Shown: positions 24,812 to 35,140 of the stretch, one piece after another | Position numbering within the stretch: the first letter of the stretch is position 1 | Layout: each line of letters begins with the position of its first letter | From: Amanita rubescens | Taxonomy: Eukaryota > Basidiomycota > Agaricomycetes > Agaricales > Amanitaceae | Direction of reading: 5' to 3' | Length of the DNA stretch: 64,000 nucleotides | Assembly (NCBI GenBank): GCA_015039365.1 | Contig: WION01000016.1 | Location: 248,001 to 312,000 of the forward strand | The notes under the pieces: model-generated | Databases searched by the model: none | Seen by the model: the letters and a program-made list of their open reading frames with translations, nothing else | Told to the model about the DNA's origin: nothing | Position numbers and translations under genes: made by a program

Positions 24812-25675
24812 TCTAGATTATTGACGAAGCAAGACGCTGGTGAAACACTCCTACCCTCGCCATTTTAAAGCAAAAGAAAGAGCGATGAGATAGGAAATTC
24901 ACTGGGCTAAATCCAGAGTGTATCAAGTTATGCTCCGCGTTCCATTATCATGAGGCAGTTCACGGTCACGATGCGCGATGACTGATGCAAGAATAGATAA
25001 TGAATTGATGTCCGGGGAAAAAGGAACGCACACATGGAACGGTCGCATGTGGAGAAAAGTGCTCTTTTCCCACTTCCATGTCAAGTGACTCTATGTTGAC
25101 TCGTCGATTACCTTGACTGTCGTGAAGCGCCTCGTCGTCATGTCGATATTTCAATTCCCGTTAAGGCCATCTGACCACGACGATAAACATGTGCCTCTGA
25201 GCTATGCTAATTGTTGAGGATATTTTTGATGTAACAGAACCATGATAGACCGCAATAGATTATCATAGCGTCCGAAAGCGAGGGGATGGCACACGGTGCA
25301 AAACGCACTGCTACACATACCGCCTGCACGCATAAGAACATCCGCAAACACGGGAGTCGAGCCCGCATCTAATAAGCAAGTCCACGATCGGAGCGGAACA
25401 GCATAGCACGGCGCGGCGCTGGCTGGCAAAGTCTGGCAAAGAGCCAACGTGACAGGGGGTTGATCGATACAACTGATGACGGCAGGACGTGATCGGATTC
25501 GGAATCTAGCAACCAAACAACTGCACTCTGAATAGGTGCCTCAAAACGTCAATGTCGCCCACATTGTTGCCTGGTGTCGCACCTCGCCTTATCAACCTTG
25601 TGCTGGTATCCGCTACTACGGCATATATATACAAAAAAAATTATAGCATGATTTTCACCTGAGAAATAGTAGTCA
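24812..25675. other. intergenic between tandem lipases
   Basis: About 860 bp. No supportable gene seen on either strand. It should contain the copy A promoter and copy B 3' end. A segment near 25350-25400 superficially resembles a tRNA T-arm but has no matching D or anticodon arm. Confidence 0.5.
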
Positions 25676-26987
25676 TCATATACAAAATATTGAACCCATA
25701 AAAATCCCATCGTAAGGCCCGAGCTAAGTCACACATAAGATACCGAATTAAGCATTGATTGAGTAAGACCTACATGGTCGAATATATTGCCCGACAGGAT
25801 GGTCGGTACAGTTGACATGGTGCAGTCCGGATCGGTCGCGTCATCATCACCTGCCGTTGCATCTACTTCCCGCACATTATCGATACAATTAAAGCAGCTC
25901 ACCTGAACAAGCTACCACTTTTTGGGGCGAGACGATATGGATTTCACCATGCGGGTGAGAGAACCCGAAGAATAGTCCGGGGACAATTGGTGTGGGGTCT
26001 AGCGGTTCTCAGTACTATCACCCGATTATGACAAGGCAAAGGACGGACCCCTCTTATTATTTACCCGGCTAAAGTCGGGAATCTATTGAAGGTAGATCAG
26101 CCGAGTAATAATTAGAAAAAAGAGGATTATTTCTAACATTGGCATCGATGAGTTGTGCAAATGCTGAGTTTCCGACGCGAGGAACACCGAAGGTTACCGT
26201 TTTAATAGAAACATGAGGTATGTTTAGGGCGAAAAAGAGTGAATCGAGTTCGGCGATGGCGCCACCTAGGGAGTGACCGATCTATGCAAACATTGATCAT
26301 GCCATGTCGGTATTATTTGGTAAACGCTTACGAGCGTGAGGTTATTGGTATCATGTTCTGCCAAGAGGTTCTGAACTTCCGCAAGGATCGGTAATGCAGT
26401 TCGGGCATGTGCATCTCGAAAACCTTCATGGACTAACACGCTAGAAGGAACCCCCGGAAACAAGATAGGGTCAAGTCCGACCAAAGGTATAAATAAATCC
26501 GTCAAGATAGATAGCCTTGGATTGTCTGGAGCTTCAGTCATGCCACTATATAAAATCATGACGCTTACAATTGTAGAGGATCTGTGCCTTCGTGTGCCAC
26601 CACTACCGAGTTCCGCTCGGGCCAATAACCGACGAAATCTGACAGGTAAATTATTAGGCCCCTGCTTCAACAGAGGGAGTATACGAACAAATCTGAACGA
26701 AATTGCCATCGCCGCCGGCTAACGAAGGCTGAAATCCAGGCAACGCAGAACATGCCTCTAAAGTATATCGTCGGCCTCAGAACATAGTCAGAATGCCCCC
26801 ACATACGTCCACACGTCCAGTCGGACAAAGACCGTGTTGAACAATAAGCTGCCTTTGCAAACTGGGCATAAGGATCAAACTTCTTAGTGAATTGTGGTAT
26901 TGATAGAGGTGTCTCAGAGCGGGCGGGCAGCTGTGTAACTGCCCTCACGGTGGAGAGAACAGAGAGAAAAAGAGTGAATGAGAGCAT
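25676..26987 (-). CDS. secreted class 3 (alpha/beta-hydrolase) lipase, copy B
   Basis: Paralogue of copy A in the same orientation. Start ATG at 26987 with signal peptide MLSFTLFLSVLSTVRAV. It shows DPYAQFAKAAYCSTRSLSDWTCG, a FVGYWPERNSVVVAHEGTDP-like block, HSLGGAIAELDSLFFALNIP around 26270-26220, VTFGVPRVGNSAFAQLID, a HPHGEIHIVSP-type His segment and CSGDDDATDPDCTMS. The last exon reads LGPYDGIF and ends at 25676. The intact Ser/Asp/His layout suggests an active enzyme. Divergence from copy A is moderate, so the duplication is not very recent. Confidence 0.88.
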
Positions 26988-27716
26988 TCCTGGTCCCGCA
27001 AATGATAGAAGAGGACTTATATATATATTGCGGAAGTGACTTATCGCCGTTCTAAAACAGATAAGCGAGTAGTGATAGGTTAGATTGGTGCACCTTATAT
27101 CCAAAAGAAGTATAGTGTATATGGGGATCCGGTTAAGAGAATCAATCCCATTGATTATGGCTTGGCATTATCCAAGGCTTTCGACATGCATGACGGCCAA
27201 GTTCCTATATAGTGGTTGCGTAACAAATCAAGGAGGGCTAAATTCGGCAAGATGTTGGCAGCTTGCACGGATTGGAACAAGTTGCTCGACCACCAGCTGA
27301 CCCAATGTACATTCGCCTGATAATATGCTCCGAGGTCCTATCAGGTACTTACTGACGGCGCCATCATTCGAAATGCAGATTGAGTGAGTGGCGGATGCGA
27401 TAACATATGAATCTAATTATGGGACGTGGGAAGCAGGGACGTTGCCGAAGAGCCTTTAAGCCCTGATTCCCGTGCACCGCCGGGACACAGCCTTCAGTAG
27501 TCTTTTGTGTGCGCTAATAGATGCACGTCGTGCGCAGCAAACGCGCGATTTACGTGATGGACAAGAATGGGAGCTTCCTGCGCTCCTGCTGCGACACGTG
27601 CGAGCGCATAGCTTTGCCTAGACTTTACTATTCAGGACCAGTGCTAGTGATTCATGTTATAAACCATGCATATATTAACTAACGGCTCCACATCCCCAAG
27701 TTAAATTACTCACCTC
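26988..27716. other. intergenic, lipase B promoter to coiled-coil gene
   Basis: About 730 bp. No gene, RNA gene or repeat could be supported. The two flanking genes are divergent, so both promoters lie here. An AT-rich stretch (about 27015-27030) just upstream of the lipase start could be a TATA region. Confidence 0.45.
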
Positions 27717-28514
27717 ATGCAGAACAACGAGGCCGTAACGTTGTGAGTCGCTCGCGTGTCGGATAGTTTGATACTGACCAGTTCATACAGTTTTGACATC
27801 CTACAGCAGATAGGGCATGCTCCATGCCCTTCGTGCGACGCTGGGCGCGTTCTTACAGCAGTATCTAGCCCAAACCTACGGTCAGAAGGTGGAGTTTCGA
27901 ACTCGACAAAATCAAGCGCTTTGATCGAAGCAGAGCATAAAATCAAACATTACAAGATGCTACTGCGAATCGCTGCAGATAAGCTAGATGAAGCAGTCCG
28001 TAGAGCCAATGAGGCTGCTTCGCGAGCTACGTCGGCAGAATCATCCGCGGCAGATTCACTGGTTAAAATGTCGGTAGCCGAGTCTGCCCAGTACCGGTCT
28101 GAGGGAGAACATTTGCAAGCAATACAAGAACTAGAGAGACAGCGTAGAATAACAGAGGAGACGGAGGAGGATCTGAGACGGGTGCAACAAAATGTGCGGA
28201 GACTGGAGTCAGAAAATCAGATGCTTCAGCGGACGGTAGAAAAGGTGAGGGAGTCGAAAGGGCGGTATGCAGAAGCATATCGAGAACTGGAAGCAGAGCA
28301 AGCGAGGAAAGAGGTGAGGCGTGTAGTGGAGATGAAGCAGAGTTTTGAAACAGGGAGGACAGAAGGACAGAGGTACGGATACGAAGAAGGAAGGCGGGAA
28401 GGATACCGAAGGGGGCGGAGAGAAGGAGAAAGGATTGGTAGAGAAGAAGGGAGGCAGGAAGCACGAAAGGAAGCGTTGGCTGCGTTTGATCGATACATGG
28501 ACAAGGAAACGTAG
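27717..28514 (+). CDS. coiled-coil protein with charged Arg/Glu/Gly-rich tail, unknown function
   Basis: Not recognised. The best model has a 26-nt first exon (27717-27742, ATG CAG AAC...), a 48-nt intron (gtgagt...tacag) and one long exon from 27791 to 28514, giving about 250 residues. Near the N-terminus is a CPSC pair (HAPCPSCDAG). A long coiled coil follows (about residues 65-180) rich in Glu, Arg, Ala and Gln. The C-terminal ~50 residues carry repeated YGYEEGRREGYRRGRREGERIGREEG-like charged Gly-Arg-Glu units. A tether or scaffold role is plausible from composition only. Confidence 0.6.
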
Positions 28515-28560
28515 TTAGTAAGAGCGTGAAGCTGTGCAAATCATCAGCTTATCTCTCACC

Positions 28561-29734
28561 ATGAGCAATCCTCGCCGTAAAAATCCAAAGTCTCTTCCTC
28601 GTCTTCCTCTTTCAGCTTTTACGCCCCCCAACGCAACCCCAGGAGATTCATTCCCTCTCGTTCCGGGCTCAAACACCGCTCATCCCCCCAAGATCATTGA
28701 TGCTAACCTCATTATCGCAAACGAGGACATCAATCTTACCCGTTGGTTCAGGGAAGCTGGCCCTAATCTATCCGAAAGAATCGCGGGGATCGTCCTTACT
28801 CTCCCAGGTTCAGAGCAGGACAAGCTCAAAGACATGCAAGCTTCGAATTGCCCCTGAGATCGTCCTTATCCTGACCCGTTTTATCTAGTTTAGCTTCCAG
28901 ACAAAACTCAACTCCGATAATCTCTCTTGTGATACCCTTCAGCTTGGAAGATCCTGTACCATCGGCTATACCCACGTCTCTTGACCCTTCCATACCGATC
29001 TCTTTCTCCACCGTTTTCTACAAACCCACCCCAGAGGCGGTTGAAGCCCTCAAGTGGGCTTTACAATCCGGTCGCCCAGTCGACATTGACTTGCCCGATG
29101 CCTCCACGGAGGGTGTCATGGAAGGGATACAAGATCTGTTGGCCAAAGCAACAGCAGATCTGAAGCAGGTCCCTCCCATCATCTTGGGTGAGGATCTCTT
29201 GTTCGGATATCACCAGCGCAATATTTACCCCGTAAATAGCTAACTATCTGCCTCCCCCTCATGACCTGGCCCTGCCGATTGTGAGATTGATGAATCATCC
29301 TCATTATCAGACATATCAGGCGCACACGGCCGCTCTGTCTCTCTTCCCAAACCTATGCATCAAATATATTCCCCCGGCTTGGAATGCCCTTCCGCCGCCC
29401 ACTCCATTGCCAGGTTCCACCCCATCTGGTGAGGCTGATGACAAAGAACAGCGAAATGAATGGAAACGTAGGATCATGATGTATCGTGAGTTGAAAATGA
29501 TACCGCCCATCGACCTTGACTGATGTAATAAATGTGTTAGTTGGTCCCGTTGTGGAGGCATTCGGACACGAGCGCATCATTTTTGGGTCATCCCCGTCTC
29601 CTGGGACCCACTACCCTTCTCATGTGGGCGATTGGTACGAAATTGCAAGGGAAGCAGTGGCAGAATTGGGTGTGGAACAGGAATGTGTGGACGCCATCTT
29701 TTATGGCAATGCCAAAAGGGTTTATGGAGCATAG
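28561..29734 (+). CDS. amidohydrolase-like TIM-barrel protein, reading frame broken
   Basis: Start ATG at 28561 (MSNPRRKNPKS). Homology-like coding is spread over all three frames. KIIDANLIIANEDINLTRWFREAGPNL is in frame 1, then KLRIAPEIVLILT in frame 2, then PVLSSLASRQNSTPII through TFYKPTPEAVEALKWAL-like text and GEDLLFGYHQ in frame 3, then NYLPPPHDLALPIVRLMNHP back in frame 1. A normal intron (about 29491-29541) leads to GPVVEAFGHERIIFGSSPSP, GDWYEIAREAVAELG and NAKRVYG, the usual end of fungal amidohydrolase_2-type proteins. The three breaks (about 28845, 28875 and 29240) cannot be explained by normal introns and each needs one base skipped. It is either a decaying gene or has base-insertion errors. 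Confidence 0.6.
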
Positions 29735-29942
29735 TAGCTGTCATTGTATGCGCCACAATGAAAGGATGGGTCCACGAGCGCGTGACGTGTGTGTGTGACA
29801 AGCGATTTGCGTCGTTAAATGTCAAGTTCTGTGTGGGCGCATTCACCCACCATACCCACTCACCCGGGCCTGATATCCCGTCTGAGTATAAATCTCACCC
29901 CGCAAAGCGGCCCTCAGTTGCGAATGCTTTCTTCATTCTCTC

Positions 29943-32446
29943 ATGTCTTCCCAAAATATTCCTGTAAATGATATTCAATTTCAACGTGGTCGTCAGAGCG
30001 CAATAGATTCTTCGTATGTTTTATTTCTCTTCCTCGGTGTACTCCTTCAATCTTGCTGGTAGAAGTAGCAGGGACTCTTCCCCTGTAAATGTGATTGCTT
30101 TTATATCTATTCCAATAACTAAACATCTTTGACTCTGACTTCAGAAACGGAAACGAGGTCTGACACCTGCATCTGATGATGACGAGGTCGAAGAAATAGT
30201 GTTACCAGCTACCGCACTTCTGGACGAAACACCCCCGCCGCCAGACCGCCCGCTCGTTCGAGAGCCTGTCGCGTTCTCATCCGTTGCAGTAGCCAACGTC
30301 ACCACGTACCAGGCGGCCTTTCCACTGTCATCGTCAGGTTCCCAGACCAAGTACTTGCCTGGACAAGACCCATCAACAACAAAAACCAAGAAAAAGCGAA
30401 CAAAGCGCGTTGCTCCCTTCTCTTCACAAACGGGGCGCTTTCGCCTTCAAGCATACGACCACGGTTCAAGTGCCAGAAACAGCGCCGAACCTTTACAACA
30501 GGGACAGGGCCCTTATCATTCACTATACAGAGGTATGTGCTTGTTCTGCGGGCCTTGAAAATTAGTTCAATACGCTTGTACTTGTACTTTGTAGCTGGTA
30601 GCAACGGGACACCGACGCCTGCTGATCCGGGGATCCTCTCGGGGACAAATACTCACCAGACGCATAGTTTGTCATCGCAACCTCCCAGTAAACGCGCTAG
30701 GCATTCTACTCAACAGGAAGACTTGACCTCTGATATTTTCAACTCAAGTTTACTCACAATGCCTGACCCCATATTCACTTCATTGGAATCAGGTATAATT
30801 TAATTTGGTCCCGTGAACTGGATGATCTTACATTGTGCATAGTCCCTGTACATTATCCTGGCGACTTTCAACTAGCGGGCAATGGCGGCTCTCTATCTGA
30901 ACTGATGACTGAACCATTGCAAGCAACTCCAATCACATCCTCGACGCAAAGTAGCAATGCAAGTACAGTACGGCGAACAGACACGGGCCATGGCAAAAAC
31001 CCGGAGCGAACACAGAACGGTACGCGCGTGTTCGTTAAACTCTTGAATGCGCTCAACTCTGCGGATAAAGCTGGAACTGATTTGCCAGCTAAACGAACGG
31101 GATATCATAATCGTTTGATCACCATTCTAATCCACGATATGCGTAACCAAGAGTTGGACCACCAACTAGCAGAAGTGAACATTCCTGTGAAAATGGCCGA
31201 TAACCCTCAGAATGGGTTTTGGGCAGACGCCAAAGACATTGTAAGCCTGTTAGCACCCATCGTCATAATCATTGCCCTAACGATAGAACAGATTGAGAAA
31301 CTGCAGTCTGGTCCATCTAGGATCGACGGTCAGTTCAACGTCGCCTTGCATACACACCCATATAACTTGTGCAACTACAGGTCCAGCCCGGGTATTCACA
31401 TTACGCGGCAAATACCGACAAATCTTTCTTCGTGTTTCTGCCGAGAACGTCGATCATTTCAGGAGCGCGAACATTATCATAAATGCTGATCGGACGTTGG
31501 ACATCGTTGTAGAGACGGTAAGCGTCTTACCTGGATGAAGGCGCGTTTTTAAATCACCCATCAACATTGTAGCTGCCAGAGGCCGGAAGCCTGCCGCCTG
31601 CTCCACGAATTCCGACTGAACTTTTATCTTCCCCTGATATATCAGACTTGTCTGAAGAGTGTTCTGGCGGGAAGAATAATCAGAAGGAAAAGGCGGCTCA
31701 AACGCGTAGGAAACAAGGTGGCCAGAAGCGCCAGTATTCGTCTTCGGATGTTGATAGCTCCGACCATGGACCTGGGGCGCGCGGCAAGCAGTCGCGCCCC
31801 AAACGTGCACCGCAGAAGAAATCCAAAGGATCAAAGGGTAAAGGGACCGTCGCTTTGTCTGCTTTAGCCTCTCATAGCAATCCGACCAAAAATTCCTCTG
31901 CGACTTTTGAACAGATAAGAGGTTATGAGTCCCCGAGTACCGACGAGGATCCAAACAGGTTATATGACCTGATAGTGCGCGCCGTGGAGATCGTGATCCA
32001 GAGACAGCCTGACGGACTTGCGTATACCTCGTGGAGGAGTGGCACCCTTCCCGAACTCATCAAAGCCTGTGGGTTCGTTCAGAGGACGATGGATGAATTA
32101 GTTGGAGAATGGGCACCATTTAGATCAAAGAACTATGAGATCAAGAAGGTGTGCAATCAATCGTCTGTTAACTACTGAATTCAACTTTTTGTGTTAGACA
32201 CATATACTTGCGGCTTTGAGGATTGAGCCAAAGATGGCTGACGAGTGTTCGGAAATTCTCAAATTACTCAGGCTGTATGGAGAGAATGGTGTGCGAGGTC
32301 ACGACGGCAGAGTTTCAGAGATGATCGCTCGTCGGGACCCTAAGCCGTATAAGCAACTGAAACAATTGTTGCGTCTTCTCCGGAGCATTCATGACGAATG
32401 GAAAAGAAACCACGGTGCAGGGCAGTCGGACACTTTAGTCGAGTAG
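29943..32446 (+). CDS. unrecognised multi-exon protein, basic/disordered with helical C-terminus
   Basis: Not recognised. The likely exon set begins at ATG 29943 (MSSQNIP) and continues at 30145 with KRKRGLTPASDDDEVEE; the first join is uncertain. It runs through an STP-rich region with several Lys/Arg clusters (TTKTKKKRTKRVAP; SKRARHS). A folded-looking part follows: VFVKLLNALNSADKAG; HNRLITILIHDMRNQELDHQL; RVFTLRGKYRQIFLRVSAENVDHFRSANIII. A second basic stretch (KRAPQKKSKGSKGKGT) precedes a C-terminal helical block (LYDLIVRAVEIVIQRQ; LPELIKACGFVQRTMDEL; ECSEILKLLRLYG), ending at 32446. Basic clusters suggest a nuclear protein, but this is inference. Introns have ordinary GT-AG ends with consistent phases. 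Confidence 0.55.
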
Positions 32447-32555
32447 ATAACGATTTAATATTTATGGATTGATCTATATAATATAAGATCTTTTTTTGAG
32501 CGGAGATCAAAGAACATCGCGTTCACATCATCTTTTGGCTCACTTATCATTCACA

Positions 32556-34667
32556 ATGGCTTCTAGCATCGAACTTATTAATCCAAAGGCAGAGAGCGTA
32601 CGGAGGGCTGCCGCACTTCAGGTACCTACGCGGTGTAATAATTTGGGAGAAGGAAACTAAAAGTCTCAAAATCAGGTCAACACGGCAGGAGCGATGGGCC
32701 TAGCCAATGTTGTCAAAGGCAATCTAGGTACCGCAACGAGTCTTTCACCGTGTCTTACTGGTAACGAACGCAAACAGGACCTCGTGGAACGTTGAAAATG
32801 CTCGTCGACGGCTCGGGACAGATCAAAATAACCAAGGACGGAAAGGTTCTCTTGTCCGAAATGCAGATACAAAATCCCACAGCTGCAATGGTCGCTCGGA
32901 CGGCTGTGGCTCAAGACGATCAAGTGGGAGATGGTACCACCTCGGTTGTCCTTTTGGTCGGTGAACTCTTGAGGCAAGCCGATCGCTTCACATCTGAAGG
33001 TGTCCATCCGACGATTATAGCGGAGGGCTTTGATCTTGCCAAGAAGGAATCGTTAGCGGTACGTGTAATATTCAACACACTCTCTCCCTTTTACATCGTG
33101 GAAGGTGTGTGCGGTTATGCTCAAGTCACCAACAGTTTCTGGACACTTTCAAGCAACAATCAAAACTTGACCGCGCAACGCTGATCAATGTCGCCCACAC
33201 GTCTCTCGCTACAAAAATTAACTCTGTGTTAGCCAGGAAGCTCGCCGCCGACGTTGTCGATGCCGTCGTGACCATCCGGCCTTCTCCGTCGAAAGGTGGG
33301 TATAGCAAAAGTGCTTCACTGCTTCAAAATGTATAACATCAGACGTAGATCCAAAAGAACAGTTCCGGGAACCTATAGACTTGCATATGGTTGAAATAAT
33401 GAAGATGCAACATCGCACCGCGTCCGAGACGCAGCTTGTTCGCGGTCTTGTTCTCGATCACGGTGCACGGCACCCGGACATGCCAAAACGCGTAGAAAAT
33501 GCATACGTTCTCACTCTGAATGTCAGCTTGGAATACGAAAAAACGTGCGTGAATCCCACAAACTCTTTTCCATCACGCTCACCCTCGTCAAAAAAAAAGT
33601 GAAGTCAATTCTGGATTTTTCTACTCGTCTGCGGATCAAAGAGAAAAGTTGGTAGAAGCAGAAAGGAAATTTGTAGATGAAAAGGTGAAGAAGATTGTCG
33701 AGCTCAAGAAGCGCGTCTGCGATCAAGCTGTGGACGCAAAGGAGAAGAGCAAAGGCTTTGTCGTCATCAATCAGAAAGGTATTGATCCCCTAAGTCTCGA
33801 CATACTGGCCAAGAATGGCATTTTCGCTCTACGCAGGGCAAAACGCAGAAACATGGAACGGTTCGTTGTTCCGACTCGTTTTTGCTAGGTGTATATCTTC
33901 ATGACGGCGCGAGACAGGTTGCAACTCGTTTGCGGCGGGACTGCGCAGAACTCTGTTGATGATTTGACGCCTGATGTGTTGGGTTGGGCCGGACTGGTCT
34001 ACGAACACACACTTGGGGAGGAGAAGTATACTTTCGTCGAAGACGTAAAGGATCCTAAATCGGTTACCTTGCTAATCAAAGCACCAAATGCACATACGAT
34101 GCAACAGATCCAGGACGCGTTCCGCGATGGACTGAGGGCGGTCAAAAACGCGCTAGAGGATGAAAGTCTCGTACCAGGGGCCGGTGCATTCGAGGTGGCA
34201 TGTTCAGCCCATTTAACTGGCACCGTCAAGAAGAATGCAAAAGGACGTGTCAAAATGGGTGTACAGGCTTTCGCGGATGCGCTACTTATTATTCCAAAAA
34301 CGTTGGCTCAGAATGGCGGTTTCGACGTCCAAGATGTGGTAGTGGCTCTTCAAGTATGTCTCTTGATTTTTCTCGCTTTGCGGGGTTAATTAAAGTATCG
34401 AAGGACGAGCAAGCGGAGGGCAACATAGTTGGGGTCGACTTGCAAACAGGAGAACCATTCGATCCCACTGTTGAAGGCATATGGGATAACTACAGAGTCA
34501 AGCGGCAGATGCTTCATTCAGCGTATGTATTAAATCTTTGAATCTAACAATATGGCCCTATTCACTTGATATCCAATCTCAGTTCGGTCATTGCAATCAA
34601 TCTACTATCGACGGACGAAATATTGAGGGCAGGACGCAGTTCATTGAAACCAGATGGACAACAGTAA
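32556..34667 (+). CDS. CCT6: T-complex chaperonin subunit zeta (CCT6)
   Basis: Group II chaperonin subunit of the cytosolic TRiC/CCT ring, which folds actin and tubulin. Start ATG at 32556 ([21 protein letters not shown]). Diagnostic residues: [45 protein letters not shown], whose EMQIQ-PTA text marks the zeta subunit; the ATP-site [108 protein letters not shown]. Many short introns, all with agreeing phases. It ends at 34667. An AT-rich TATATAATATAAG stretch at about 32475-32490 may be its TATA region. Confidence 0.95.
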
Positions 34668-35140
34668 ATGTATTCACAACTGTAAAATGACATGCCAACA
34701 CGATATGATCAACATGAGTAACTATGTAAACTGTGGGTGAAGTATGAATTATACTGCGAGATTTCAACACCGTTCACGCCGCTAAGTATTACATTGATTT
34801 TGTGTTGGCTACTTGGAATATATAGCTATAGTATTATCAACAGGTCAAAAAATTAGTATAAGGTTAGAAATGTCAACAACTCAGAAGCAAAGCAAATGCA
34901 CAGGCTTGACCAAAATAAAATAAAAAGCCGACGAGAAGGGGGGTCTAGGAATCAGATAGGTCCGAACACGAATCCCATCCAGCTCGGATGAAGGCGGGGA
35001 TTGAGTCAGGGAGAGGAAATCTCCCTGCCTTGTTCTCCGGCGTCAGGACAGAATATACGTGAATCGACGTCTGACCGTCTGCTTCTGCGGAAAGATGTTC
35101 CCCGATTTGCGAACAGTCATCCGTCTGGTACGCACTACTT
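34668..35140. other. convergent 3' region between CCT6 and Set9
   Basis: About 470 bp between a plus-strand stop and a minus-strand stop. It is AT-rich up to about 34930 and probably holds both 3'UTRs. From 35240 to 34945 the minus strand also has a sensible open frame that may be the true C-terminus of Set9 (see the finding on it). No other gene is supported. Confidence 0.45.

Noticed and set aside
25330..25420. tRNA-like segment (T-arm look-alike CGGG-CTCGACT-CCCG on the minus strand)
   Set aside because: No matching D arm, anticodon arm or acceptor stem at tRNA spacing.
25202..25516. 104-codon minus frame between the lipases
   Set aside because: No domain, odd composition, no intron-consistent extension.
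28063..28539. 158-codon open frame opposite the coiled-coil gene
   Set aside because: It mirrors the Glu/Arg-rich codons of the plus-strand gene; Ser/Leu/Pro-rich with no domain.
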